DNA of 32,498 nucleotides from Clostridiales bacterium (GTDB lineage Bacteria; Bacillota; Clostridia; Caldicoprobacterales; UBA3941). Positions 18,021 through 25,725 of the stretch are shown one piece after another. The notes under the pieces are model-generated. The model searched no databases and had not been told where the DNA came from. It saw nothing but the letters and a program-made list of their open reading frames with translations. How positions within the stretch are numbered: the stretch's first letter is position 1; each line of letters starts with the position of its first letter. Location: assembly GCA_012518075.1 (NCBI GenBank), contig JAAYTG010000020.1:1-32498 (forward strand), given 5' to 3'. The position numbers and the translations under genes are program-made.

Positions 18021-18652
18021 AGGTAGTTATTATATCAGGAGGGGACCTGGGAGATGTTGACTACATAGAGGAACACTTGCCGGAGTGGGATTTGATTATA
18101 TGCGCTGACGGAGGGGCCAGGCATCTAGAAAAATTGAATCTTAGACCGAATATTTTGGTGGGTGACTTTGATTCCATTTCTCCCACACTATTGCAAAAGT
18201 ATAAAGAGATGGATATTACCGTAGAGCCATATCCTAGGGAGAAAGATTGGACAGACACCCAGATTGCGGTGGATTTGGCCATTGATAAAGGCGCTGATTG
18301 GGTTTATATAATTGGCGGTTTAGGTAGCAGATGGGATCATTCTTATGCTAATATAATGCTGCTCTACCGTTTGGCTAAAAAAGGGGTCAGGGCAAAAATT
18401 CTTCACATTAACAATACCATTGAGATTGCAAATGACATACTGGAGATAAGAGGCCAGGTGGGGCAAACCCTATCTCTATTACCCTTCTCCCAGGATGTCA
18501 TTGTTGAGTCTAGCCAAGGCTTAGCATATCCTTTAGATAATTTGACACTAGCATTGGATTTTCCTTTAGGTATCAGTAATATACTTAAGAAAGAGAAAGC
18601 TATAGTAAAAATTAGTCAGGGTTGGTTACTCGGGGTTTTAACTAATGAATAA
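18017..18652 (+). CDS. thiN: thiamine pyrophosphokinase
   Basis: 211 aa enzyme that makes thiamine diphosphate from thiamine and ATP. The family motifs ICADGGARHL, ILVGDFDSI (Mg/ATP site), EKDWTDTQIAVD and GGLGSRWDH are intact. It ends the translationally coupled chain; about 65 nt separate it from the next small ORF. Orthologue of B. subtilis yloS. Confidence 0.95.
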   Translation: MKVVIISGGDLGDVDYIEEHLPEWDLIICADGGARHLEKLNLRPNILVGDFDSISPTLLQKYKEMDITVEPYPREKDWTDTQIAVDLAIDKGADWVYIIGGLGSRWDHSYANIMLLYRLAKKGVRAKILHINNTIEIANDILEIRGQVGQTLSLLPFSQDVIVESSQGLAYPLDNLTLALDFPLGISNILKKEKAIVKISQGWLLGVLTNE

Positions 18653-18718
18653 AGACACATTAGTTAGCAGTAGTGCATAGATTAAAGTATACGCTACTAT
18701 ATGGGGATGTGAAATAAT

Positions 18719-18892
18719 ATGAAGCGGTATTGTCGTAAGAAAACCCCATTAACTGATATATTTATCGGTATTATTCTCGTTGGAGGGGGAATCCTATTAG
18801 TTCTATTTTATATTCCTATATGGGCTTGGATGACCTTGTTTGGCCTATTTTTGGTGGGGTTGGGAGTTCTCATTCTGTTAGGGCGGAGGTGA
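18719..18892 (+). CDS. 57-aa two-helix membrane peptide upstream of spoVM
   Basis: I do not recognise the family. The 57-codon frame encodes a basic N terminus (MKRYCRKKTP) and two hydrophobic helices (about residues 13-31 and 37-54) separated by YIPIW, ending in GRR, so a small hairpin-like membrane protein is likely. ATG 18719 has GGGGAT about 10 nt upstream. Its TGA stop (18890-18892) lies inside the GGAGGTGA ribosome site of spoVM, so the two are probably co-translated. CATAGATT at 18676-18683 resembles a SigE -10 element, but no matching -35 is clear. A sporulation role is inferred from context only. Confidence 0.7.
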   Translation: MKRYCRKKTPLTDIFIGIILVGGGILLVLFYIPIWAWMTLFGLFLVGLGVLILLGRR

Positions 18893-18896
18893 CCCT

Positions 18897-18968
18897 ATGA
18901 GAATTTATGTTATAAAACTACCGGGTTTTCTAGGAAAGCTGGTTAGGAAACTCAGAAGGGGAAGATAG
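18897..18968 (+). CDS. spoVM: stage V sporulation peptide SpoVM
   Basis: A 23-codon gene whose product, MRIYVIKLPGFLGKLVRK then a basic tail, matches SpoVM, the amphipathic peptide that recognises the convex forespore membrane and anchors the spore coat basement layer protein SpoIVA. The residue critical for curvature sensing, Pro9, is present, as are IKLP and FLG. B. subtilis SpoVM has 26 residues; this one lacks the last three or so. Position between thiN and rpmB is the same as in B. subtilis. GGAGGTGA ends 4 nt before the ATG. Small enough to be missed by gene callers. Confidence 0.9.
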   Translation: MRIYVIKLPGFLGKLVRKLRRGR

Positions 18969-18978
18969 CAAAACAAAA

Positions 18979-19005
18979 AAACGTGCGGGTATGCACGTTT
19001 TTCTA
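18979..19005. terminator. bidirectional terminator between spoVM and rpmB
   Basis: Perfect 8-bp stem AAACGTGC/GCACGTTT around GGGTAT (18979-19000), with T-tract on the plus side and a long A-run (18974-18981) that gives a T-tract on the minus side. It closes spoVM on plus and rpmB on minus. Confidence 0.9.
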
Positions 19006-19020
19006 TATACCTTGCCAGAA

Positions 19021-19212
19021 TTAAAGAGCCCTTCTTACCTTCCCTGATCGGATGCACTTTGTGCATACCTTAATAGTTTTATGGCTTCCATCAATTATAG
19101 CCTTTACCTTCTTTAGGTTAGGCTGCCAAAATCTATTTGACTTTCTATTTGAGTGACTAACATTGTGTCCGGATAATTTTCCTTTTTGGCATATGTCGCA
19201 AACCTTGGCCAT
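19021..19212 (-). CDS. rpmB: 50S ribosomal protein L28
   Basis: 63 aa L28 of the zinc-ribbon type: cysteines 5 and 8 (CDIC) and 50 and 53 (CTKC), with GHNVSHSNRKSNRFWQPNL typical of the family. The start is the internal ATG 19212, giving MAKVCDIC, with GGAGGTG about 7 nt upstream; the ten residues before it in the open frame are read through the ribosome site. Transcribed against its neighbours, as in B. subtilis. Zinc-dependent form, so a zinc-free paralogue may exist elsewhere. Confidence 0.96.
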   Translation of the reverse strand: MAKVCDICQKGKLSGHNVSHSNRKSNRFWQPNLKKVKAIIDGSHKTIKVCTKCIRSGKVRRAL

Positions 19213-19285
19213 TGCTAACACCTCCTTCAAAAACGATGGCATAAAAAGTCAGTGCTATTTATACGCACAGAATAAAAACATTAAT

Positions 19286-19314
19286 ATTGTATCATTAAGA
19301 AAGGAATTTGACAA
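19286..19314 (-). promoter_or_regulatory. vegetative promoter of rpmB
   Basis: On the minus strand TTGTCA (19314-19309) and TACAAT (19291-19286) are separated by exactly 17 nt, a good sigma-A promoter. Leader before the rpmB start is about 65-70 nt. Confidence 0.85.
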
Positions 19315-19336
19315 GAAACAAAATATAATTTTCCTG

Positions 19337-19390
19337 TTGCATGATAAATAGTTATATTATAGAATAGTAATAAAAGACTTAAGGTTGACA
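19337..19390 (+). promoter_or_regulatory. promoter region of asp23-fakA
   Basis: Two candidates. TTGCAT (19337-19342) and TAGAAT (19360-19365) are 17 nt apart. Alternatively, a perfect TTGACA at 19385-19390 has its best -10 (TAGGAT, 19410-19415) 19 nt downstream. Which one is used cannot be decided from sequence. Confidence 0.5.
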
Positions 19391-19402
19391 GGGTTTATTA
19401 TT

Positions 19403-19437
19403 TGATTTGTAGGATTGTTCAAATCATATGATGATTT
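19403..19437 (+). promoter_or_regulatory. two overlapping, mutually exclusive hairpins before asp23
   Basis: TGATTTG/CAAATCA (19403-19409 with 19420-19426, 10-nt loop) and AAATCAT/ATGATTT (19421-19427 with 19431-19437, 3-nt loop) are both perfect 7-bp inverted repeats and share 19421-19426, so only one can form. They may also be operator half-sites. Confidence 0.45.
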
Positions 19438-19472
19438 TATGAGTGTAATGGAGTGGGAGAGGAGGAAGATTA

Positions 19473-19823
19473 GTGAGTGCTAGAAAAACTAATTCCTTAG
19501 GAGATATGGTTATAGCTGATGAGGTAATAGCTACTTTAGCCGGTGTATCTGCTATCGAATGCTATGGAATTGTAGGGATGGCATCAAAACGGGCTACTGA
19601 TGGGATAGTTGAGTTACTGGGTAGAGAGAACCTATCAAAAGGTGTTAAAGTTTACACCCAGGGAGAAGATATAATTATAGATCTTTTTGTTATTGTGGAA
19701 TATGGCATTTCTATTGCTGCAGTAGCAGAGAATATAATAGATACGGTCAAATATAAGGTTGAAAACTTTACCGGAATGAATGTAAATAAAGTTAATGTAG
19801 CGGTAGAGGGTGTCAGGGTATAA
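19473..19823 (+). CDS. Asp23/Gls24 family envelope protein
   Basis: 116 aa, YloU-like member of the Asp23/Gls24 family. The family core is visible as GDMVIADEVIATLAGVSAIECYGIVGM and the later VNKVNVAVEGVRV. In Staphylococcus Asp23 sits at the membrane and is alkaline-shock induced; the exact role here is unknown. GTG start 19473 with GAGAGGAGGAAG upstream. The consistent pairing of this gene with fakA suggests a shared function in envelope lipid supply. Confidence 0.93.
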   Translation: MSARKTNSLGDMVIADEVIATLAGVSAIECYGIVGMASKRATDGIVELLGRENLSKGVKVYTQGEDIIIDLFVIVEYGISIAAVAENIIDTVKYKVENFTGMNVNKVNVAVEGVRV

Positions 19824-19850
19824 GTTTCTGTCACCGAAGGAGGTAGCGCA

Positions 19851-21467
19851 TTGAATAGAGAATACATAGATGGAATAAAATTAAGGGAAATGTTTTTGGC
19901 AGCTGCACAATCTATAGAAGCAAACAAGCAAGCTATAAACGCCTTAAATGTTTTTCCTGTTCCTGACGGCGACACGGGAACTAATATGTCCCTGACCATA
20001 ATGGCCGCCATAAAGGAAATCCAAAGCACCAAAGGGAACACCGTTTCTGAGGTGGCGGGCGCAGCATCAAAGGGCGCCCTTAAAGGTGCTAGGGGCAACT
20101 CTGGAGTCATTTTGTCCCAGCTCTTTAGAGGCTTTGCCAAAGGGTTGCAAAACTTAGATAAGATGTCTACACGGGAATGTGCAGAAGCCTTGCATGAAGG
20201 GGCAAAGACAGCTTATAAAGCGGTTATGAAGCCTGTGGAAGGAACCATGCTCACAGTTGCTAGGGTTACTGGAGAAGAAGCACTAAAATTAAGCAAGAGA
20301 TTTAAAGACTTTGATTCATTTAGCATGGAAGTTATTAGAGTTGCTAAGGAAACCTTGGATAAGACACCTGACATGCTCCCCCCGCTTAAGGAAGCAGGGG
20401 TTGTGGATTCAGGAGGAATGGGTGTTTTGTATATTTTAATAGGAGCAGCCCAAGCGTTGAAGGGAACTTTTGATATTGATTCCTTACCCCTCATAGAAGA
20501 AACGCCTATTGATGTGGATTCCGTTGATATTGGTATGGTGCAAGATATTAAATATGTCTATTGTACAGAGTTTTTAATTAAAAATCTATTTCCCTATGTA
20601 GAAGAAAGGGATATAGATAAGCTAAAGGATAGGTTGAGTAATCTGGGTGATTCCATCGTGGTTGTTGGAGACACCGACCTTATAAAAGTTCATGTCCATA
20701 CCAATATGCCCGGCAAGGCTTTGCAATTGGCTCTCAGGTTTGGGGAACTATCTAGTATTAAGATAGATAATATGAGGGAACAGCATCGTCATGTAATCCA
20801 TACTAGTAAGAAAAAGTTTGGGGTTGTGTCTGTAGCCATGGGAGATGGTATAAGCTCCATATTCAAAGATCTCTCCGTCGATCATGTAATTGAGGGAGGA
20901 CAAACTATGAATCCTAGTATAGAGGATATATTGAACTCAGTGGAGCGGGCCAATGCAGAGAACGTATTTGTGTTGCCCAATAATAGTAATATAATTCTAT
21001 CTGCTAAACAGGCACAGGGAATTAGCAGTAGCAATATTATAGTGATACCAAGCAAGACTATTCCTCAGGGTCTGGCTGCTATACTGGCCTTCAATCCAGA
21101 ATCTGAGCTTGATGCTAATATCAGCAATATGACGGAAGCTATGGAGTATGTCAGCTCTGGACAGGTAACCTATGCTGTTAGAGATTCGGAATACAATGGA
21201 ATTTCTATTAAAAAGGATGACATCATTGGTCTTGTAGACGGCGAAATAGCTGTAGCTGATAAGGATGTTGCCAAAACCACTATATCCTTACTGGAAAAAA
21301 TGTTGGATGAAGATAGTGAAATTATCACCTTATTGTATGGTGAGGATGTAGAGTCAGAGCAGGCCGAGGAAATTGCTTCATATATAGAGGATAGCTACCC
21401 TGATTTGGATATAGAGATGCATTATGGAGGTCAGCCATTATACTATTATATTATATCTGTGGAATAA
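19851..21467 (+). CDS. fakA: fatty acid kinase FakA (DAK2/DhaL domain)
   Basis: 538 aa YloV/FakA protein. The N-terminal DhaL-type ATP-binding domain has FPVPDGDTGTNMS (about residues 35-47) with the Mg-binding aspartates, and GARGNSGVILSQ further on; a middle domain and a C-terminal DegV-like region follow. FakA phosphorylates fatty acids bound to FakB (DegV) proteins so that exogenous chains can enter phospholipid synthesis. No fakB is in the window. TTG start with AAGGAGGT about 7 nt upstream. Co-transcribed with the Asp23-like gene, and closed by a strong terminator. Confidence 0.93.
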   Translation: MNREYIDGIKLREMFLAAAQSIEANKQAINALNVFPVPDGDTGTNMSLTIMAAIKEIQSTKGNTVSEVAGAASKGALKGARGNSGVILSQLFRGFAKGLQNLDKMSTRECAEALHEGAKTAYKAVMKPVEGTMLTVARVTGEEALKLSKRFKDFDSFSMEVIRVAKETLDKTPDMLPPLKEAGVVDSGGMGVLYILIGAAQALKGTFDIDSLPLIEETPIDVDSVDIGMVQDIKYVYCTEFLIKNLFPYVEERDIDKLKDRLSNLGDSIVVVGDTDLIKVHVHTNMPGKALQLALRFGELSSIKIDNMREQHRHVIHTSKKKFGVVSVAMGDGISSIFKDLSVDHVIEGGQTMNPSIEDILNSVERANAENVFVLPNNSNIILSAKQAQGISSSNIIVIPSKTIPQGLAAILAFNPESELDANISNMTEAMEYVSSGQVTYAVRDSEYNGISIKKDDIIGLVDGEIAVADKDVAKTTISLLEKMLDEDSEIITLLYGEDVESEQAEEIASYIEDSYPDLDIEMHYGGQPLYYYIISVE

Positions 21468-21511
21468 AGTGCTTATAGACATATGTTGATACTTTATATA
21501 CAGACGCAAAT

Positions 21512-21539
21512 AAAGCTGGGATTTGATTCCAGCTTTTTT
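21512..21539 (+). terminator. rho-independent terminator after fakA
   Basis: AAAGCTGGGA pairs with TTCCAGCTTT (one G-T pair) around a 5-nt loop, followed by a run of T. Confidence 0.88.
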
Positions 21540-21563
21540 GCATATTCCTATCCTCTTATGCAA
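21538..21563. repeat. inverted repeat upstream of recG
   Basis: TTGCATA (21538-21544) and TATGCAA (21557-21563) are perfect complements with a 12-nt loop, starting in the T-tract of the fakA terminator. May be an operator; no clear promoter for recG was found beside it. Confidence 0.4.
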
Positions 21564-21586
21564 GAATAAGCTTAGTAGGTGATTAT

Positions 21587-23647
21587 ATGGATATAGTAAA
21601 AGAGTCAGTCCAAACCATAAAAGGAATAGGACCCAAAAAAGCGAGACTGTTGGGTAAGGTTGGAGTCTATACTTTACAAGATGCTATAGATTATTTCCCC
21701 AGGGACTATGAGATCCACCCGGGGGTCACTGACATAGTAGATATAAGAAAAGGTGAATTTGTTTCTCTATCTGTTAAGTTTCAAGGAAGACCCCAAGTTT
21801 TAAGAAAACATAAAAACATGTCAATACTAAGATGGACAGCTAAGGACGATACCGGGTCAATAGTTTGTGTTTGGTTCAATCAGCCCTATAGGGCTAATCA
21901 ATACAAAGTTGGAGTTCCATATTATATATATGGGAAGGCAGAATTTAGCTACGGAGGGATACAGATTCATAATCCATTGGTGAAAGAGTATGTGCGGGAG
22001 ATACATAATCAGTGTCAAATTATTCCTGTATATTCACTGGTGGAAGGTTTAACTCAAAAGGATTTCAAAAATCTTATTGGACAGGCTTTGAATAGGACTG
22101 AGAAGGGTATAGAAGATGAATTGCCCAGTATAGTAAGGGAAAGATTTAAGTTAGCTGATAAGGGTTATTCACTGTACAATATACATTTTCCAAAGCATCA
22201 GCAAGCCCTGGAATGGTCCAGGAGGAGATTGGTATTCGAGGAATTATTTTCTATACAGATGGCTCTATATGCTATCAAGGAAAAATTTGGGACAGATAAT
22301 CAAGGATTAATATTCCAGTGGGATAACAAAAAAATGGACAAATTTATAAAAGACTTACCCTTTGCCTTAACAGGAGCTCAGAAAAGAGTGGTAGGAGAAA
22401 TACTTGAAGACCTAAGAAAAGAAACTCCTATGAATCGCCTTGTATATGGTGACGTGGGCTCAGGGAAAACTATAGTAGCCGCTATAGCTTTGTATGCTGC
22501 TGTCATGGCTGGATATCAAGGAGTATTGATGGCTCCTACGGAGATCTTAGCTAGGCAGCATTACGAAACACTAAAAACCTTACTTGAAGGATGCGGAATT
22601 CACATTTCTCTTTTAATTGGTGGAATGGATAATAAGACCAAGGATCAGATCAAGGACAATCTATCTCAAGGGGTAGTAGATGTAATTATAGCTACCCATG
22701 CTGTATTACAAGAGGATGTGCAGTTTAATAATTTGGGCCTGGTAATTACTGATGAACAGCATAGATTTGGAGTAAGGCAAAGAGCTACTATTGCTCAAAA
22801 AGGTAATAATGATCCTCATATGCTGGTAATGTCGGCAACTCCAATACCTAGGACATTAGCTTTAATATTTTATGGCGACTTAGATATCTCCTTGATCGAT
22901 GAATTACCTCCTGGTAGAAAGCCCGTAAAGACATATCATGTTCCGGCGTCTATGAGAAACAGGATATATGGATTTATCCGTAAACAGACTATGCTGGGAT
23001 ACCAAACATATATGGTATGTCCTTCGATAGAGGAATCTGATAAGATTGCTGTTCAATCGGCAGTTGAGTTATACGATGAACTTAGCAGCGGGCCCTTGAA
23101 GGGCTTAAGGTTAGGATTACTTCATGGAAAGATGAATCCAGTGGAAAAGTCTTGTGTCATGAAGAAATTTGAAGAGGGTGATATTGATGTATTGATATCC
23201 ACCACTGTCATTGAGGTAGGAGTAAACGTTGCAAATGCCAATTTGATGATAATCGAAAATGCAGATAGATTTGGATTGGGGCAGCTACATCAGCTCAGAG
23301 GAAGAGTAGGGCGTAGCAATAGCCAAGCATATTGCATACTGATAGCTGACACCAAGAGTAGTAAGGCCAAAGAGAGAATGGATATTATGGTCAGGAGTAA
23401 TAATGGATTTGAGATATCACAAAAGGATCTGGAGCTTAGAGGCCCCGGTGAATTTTTAGGAGTTAGGCAGCATGGATTGCCAGAATTTAAAATAGCCAAC
23501 CTCATTAGAGATATGGATATCTTAAAAGAAGTCCAAACTGCTGCACAGTGGATTTTGGAGCTAAGGGATACTGGATTGAAGAATAGTATACTAGAAAAGG
23601 CTTATAATAAATTTAGTCACAAATTGGAGGAAATAACTCTAAACTGA
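21587..23647 (+). CDS. recG: ATP-dependent DNA helicase RecG
   Basis: 686 aa superfamily 2 helicase that regresses stalled forks and migrates Holliday junctions. The N-terminal wedge (OB) domain covers about residues 60-150; Walker A GDVGSGKTIVA, DEQHRFGVRQRA (the DExH box reads DEQH), SATPIPRTLAL and QLRGRVGRS follow in order. ATG 21587 with TAGGTGAT upstream gives the normal MDIVKESVQTIKGIGPKKA start with a helix-hairpin-helix-like element. Complete. Confidence 0.96.
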   Translation: MDIVKESVQTIKGIGPKKARLLGKVGVYTLQDAIDYFPRDYEIHPGVTDIVDIRKGEFVSLSVKFQGRPQVLRKHKNMSILRWTAKDDTGSIVCVWFNQPYRANQYKVGVPYYIYGKAEFSYGGIQIHNPLVKEYVREIHNQCQIIPVYSLVEGLTQKDFKNLIGQALNRTEKGIEDELPSIVRERFKLADKGYSLYNIHFPKHQQALEWSRRRLVFEELFSIQMALYAIKEKFGTDNQGLIFQWDNKKMDKFIKDLPFALTGAQKRVVGEILEDLRKETPMNRLVYGDVGSGKTIVAAIALYAAVMAGYQGVLMAPTEILARQHYETLKTLLEGCGIHISLLIGGMDNKTKDQIKDNLSQGVVDVIIATHAVLQEDVQFNNLGLVITDEQHRFGVRQRATIAQKGNNDPHMLVMSATPIPRTLALIFYGDLDISLIDELPPGRKPVKTYHVPASMRNRIYGFIRKQTMLGYQTYMVCPSIEESDKIAVQSAVELYDELSSGPLKGLRLGLLHGKMNPVEKSCVMKKFEEGDIDVLISTTVIEVGVNVANANLMIIENADRFGLGQLHQLRGRVGRSNSQAYCILIADTKSSKAKERMDIMVRSNNGFEISQKDLELRGPGEFLGVRQHGLPEFKIANLIRDMDILKEVQTAAQWILELRDTGLKNSILEKAYNKFSHKLEEITLN

Positions 23648-23732
23648 TTGATAATAAATACTAAAATTACCAGTGTAAAAAACAGAATTCTGGACAAATT
23701 AATACTACATCCGACAATAGGAGGTGAAGACA

Positions 23733-23933
23733 TTGCCTAATACAAATGAAAAACTAATTCCTCAAGCCAGACAGGCTATGGAAAATATGAAGTATGAAAT
23801 TGCGAATGAATTAGGTGTGAATTTAAAGCAGGGATATAACGGGGATTTGACTTCAAGAGAAGCAGGTCATGTTGGCGGTGAAATGGTAAAAAGAATGATT
23901 GCGCAGGCTCAGAGACAAATGAGTGGTCAGTAA
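23733..23933 (+). CDS. alpha/beta-type small acid-soluble spore protein
   Basis: 66 aa SASP that coats spore DNA and protects it from UV and heat. MKYEIANELGVNL contains the expected GPR protease cleavage region (E-I-A), and LTSREAGHVGGEMVKRMI matches the second conserved DNA-contact block. TTG 23733 with AGGAGGTGA 5 nt upstream is the likely start; the in-frame GTG at 23724 is part of that ribosome site. AATACTA at 23701-23707 resembles a SigG -10 element, but I see no matching -35. Own terminator follows. Confidence 0.93.
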   Translation: MPNTNEKLIPQARQAMENMKYEIANELGVNLKQGYNGDLTSREAGHVGGEMVKRMIAQAQRQMSGQ

Positions 23934-23947
23934 TAAACTATGATAAA

Positions 23948-23991
23948 ATTAAAAGGAACGGGTTTTAATGGATCCGTTCCTTTTAATTATC
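23948..23991 (+). terminator. terminator after the SASP gene
   Basis: Perfect 14-bp stem (23948-23961 with 23974-23987) and a 12-nt loop; the T-rich run TTTTAATTAT is partly within the stem. Confidence 0.85.
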
Positions 23992-24059
23992 TTGGAAAAC
24001 ACAGTTCTTGTCATAAAATAGGACCATTTATCTATATTGCCTTTGTTATAGATTTGTAC

Positions 24060-24088
24060 TTGTCCACATCTTTTATATATGTTAAAAT
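24060..24088 (+). promoter_or_regulatory. promoter of rsmD-coaD
   Basis: TTGTCC (24060-24065), a 17-nt spacer and TAAAAT (24083-24088) preceded by TGT, an extended -10. Predicted leader is about 75-80 nt. Confidence 0.75.
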
Positions 24089-24171
24089 TAAACCAACTAT
24101 AAGGGAATATCCCTAGCATGGCACATTAATTCAATTGTTACATAAGGACAAACTTTCTAGGAGGAAGGCTA

Positions 24172-24723
24172 TTGCGCATTATTGCTGGACGATCAAAGGG
24201 GAGACGTATAGAGCCTGTAAAGGGTAGCAAGACAAGACCCACCTCTGATAAGATTAAAGAATCCATATTTAGCATAATTCAGGGGAGTATGCTAAATAGT
24301 GTCATATTGGATTTGTTCGCAGGCACTGGGAACTTAGGTTTGGAGGCATTGAGCCGAGGGGCTTGCAAAGCGGTTTTTGTCGATAAAGATCAAAATGCTA
24401 TAAAAACCATTATAAAGAATTGTCAGGCACTTGGCTACCAGGAGCAATCAGAGGTTTTTAGGAATGACGCCGCAAGAGCATTGACGAGGCTATCTAAACG
24501 TGATATCCTCTTTGATATAATATTTATGGATCCACCGTATGGCAAGGGCTATGAAGAACTATTGTTAACTTTAATAAGTGATAATAATATTTTACATACT
24601 GATGGTGTTATTATAGTAGAGCATGATGTAAGAACACTATTGCCTGACAGAGTAGCTCATTTGTATCGCAGTGATTTGCGCAAATATGGTGGAACCGGTG
24701 TAAGCTTTTACAGGAAGGAATGA
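24172..24723 (+). CDS. rsmD: 16S rRNA m2G966 methyltransferase
   Basis: 183 aa SAM-dependent enzyme methylating N2 of G966 in 16S r[30 protein letters not shown], the SAM motif [18 protein letters not shown] and the catalytic MDPPY are all visible. TTG start 24172 with AGGAGGA upstream. The usual rsmD-coaD pairing is present, with a 7-nt gap. Confidence 0.95.
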   Translation: MRIIAGRSKGRRIEPVKGSKTRPTSDKIKESIFSIIQGSMLNSVILDLFAGTGNLGLEALSRGACKAVFVDKDQNAIKTIIKNCQALGYQEQSEVFRNDAARALTRLSKRDILFDIIFMDPPYGKGYEELLLTLISDNNILHTDGVIIVEHDVRTLLPDRVAHLYRSDLRKYGGTGVSFYRKE

Positions 24724-24730
24724 CACACTT

Positions 24731-25219
24731 ATGAAAATAGGCATATATCCGGGAAGTTTTGATCCGATAACTAATGGCCATTTGGATATAATTAGGCGAT
24801 CATCAAAGCTATTTGACAAGGTCATTGTGGCTGTGGTAAAGAATTATAGTAAAAAACCTCTGTTTTCCATTGAAGAGAGGGAGGATTTAATTCACAGATC
24901 CACCAGGGACTTATCCAATGTAGAAGTGGATAGCTTTGAAGGATTACTAATGGATTATATTCATGAGAAGAATGCTAAAGTGATAATAAAAGGACTAAGA
25001 GCTATATCGGATTTTGAGTATGAGTTTCAAATGGCACTAATGAATAGAAAGCTAGACTCCGATGTGGAAACTATATTTCTTATGACCAGTTCTGAATACT
25101 CTTTCCTAAGCTCTAGTCTGGTAAAGGAAGTTGCTACTTTAGGTGGCTGTATAACCGGGCTGGTACCGGACAATGTACTACCAGATATTTATCGAAAATT
25201 AAACAAAAATACTAAATGA
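24731..25219 (+). CDS. coaD: phosphopantetheine adenylyltransferase
   Basis: 162 aa nucleotidyltransferase for the penultimate CoA step (4'-phosphopantetheine plus ATP to dephospho-CoA). Motifs: [14 protein letters not shown] with catalytic His17, [12 protein letters not shown], and the C-terminal [12 protein letters not shown] (ISSSxVKE type). Complete. ATG 24731 has GGAAGGAA about 8-10 nt upstream. Together with coaBC earlier in the window it covers three of the five CoA steps. Confidence 0.96.
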   Translation: MKIGIYPGSFDPITNGHLDIIRRSSKLFDKVIVAVVKNYSKKPLFSIEEREDLIHRSTRDLSNVEVDSFEGLLMDYIHEKNAKVIIKGLRAISDFEYEFQMALMNRKLDSDVETIFLMTSSEYSFLSSSLVKEVATLGGCITGLVPDNVLPDIYRKLNKNTK

Positions 25220-25242
25220 AAGATAGGGTGGGGGGATTATCC

Positions 25243-25689
25243 TTGAATATCCTTAGCTTGTTAGATATTTTAGAGGAAGAGTTGGAGAAAGGCATCAGCA
25301 TGCCTCTGGGGAATAGAGTGCTAGTAAACCGGGACAAGTGTATGGAGGTCATAAACGATATTAGGCTAAGTATGCCGGAAGAGATTAAGCAAGCTAAATG
25401 GCTTAAGATGGAAAGACAAAAGATTTTAATTGAAGCCCAAAAGGAATCAGAAACAATCATAAAAGAAGCCGAAACAAGAATTCAATCTTTAGTAGAAGAA
25501 AATGAAATTACCCAAAGAGCCTATCAACAGGCTCGTGAAATTATGGAAAGTTGTCAAAATAATGCTAGGGAGATTCGCCTAGGCTCTAGAGAGTATGCTA
25601 ACAATCTACTAGAAGAGGTTGAAAATTTTCTTATAGAACAGGTAGAGGTCCTTAGAAGGAACAGGCAAGAACTTAAAGATATGAAATAA
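25243..25689 (+). CDS. coiled-coil protein downstream of coaD
   Basis: About 148 aa. No signal peptide or membrane segment. From about residue 45 on it is a long charged helix rich in Glu, Gln and Lys (KMERQKILIEAQKESETII onward to the C terminus), so a coiled coil is very likely. Such proteins are often auto-annotated as ATP synthase subunit B/E-like or vacuolar ATPase subunit H-like, but nothing here supports a role in an ATPase. The start is probably TTG 25243, with GGTGGGGGGA 7 nt upstream; an ATG at 25216 overlaps the coaD stop but has no ribosome site. Function unknown. Confidence 0.75.
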   Translation: MNILSLLDILEEELEKGISMPLGNRVLVNRDKCMEVINDIRLSMPEEIKQAKWLKMERQKILIEAQKESETIIKEAETRIQSLVEENEITQRAYQQAREIMESCQNNAREIRLGSREYANNLLEEVENFLIEQVEVLRRNRQELKDMK

Positions 25690-25714
25690 AATCGGTCCAA
25701 TTTGGCCGATTTTT
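25689..25714. terminator. bidirectional terminator between the coiled-coil gene and ylbJ
   Basis: AAATCGG and CCGATTT (7 bp), with an inner CCA/TGG pairing, followed by T-tracts on both strands. Sits between convergent genes. Confidence 0.85.
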
Positions 25715-25725
25715 CTTTCACTTAA

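Noticed and set aside
18676-18683. SigE promoter upstream of the 57-aa ORF
   Set aside because: CATAGATT fits the -10, but no -35 lies at the required distance; kept only as a remark.
19652-20140. 162-codon minus-strand frame across asp23 and fakA
   Set aside because: Antisense to two well-recognised genes and without ribosome site or family motifs.
23683-23692. Palindrome CAGAATTCTG before the SASP gene
   Set aside because: Ten-base palindrome of ordinary frequency in AT-rich DNA with no spatial relation to a promoter.
23657-23707. SigG promoter for the SASP gene
   Set aside because: Two AATACTA-like -10 elements are present, but neither has an acceptable -35 at 17-18 nt.
25243-25689. ATP synthase F0 subunit b
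   Set aside because: No N-terminal membrane helix and no atp genes nearby; similarity is only coiled-coil composition.
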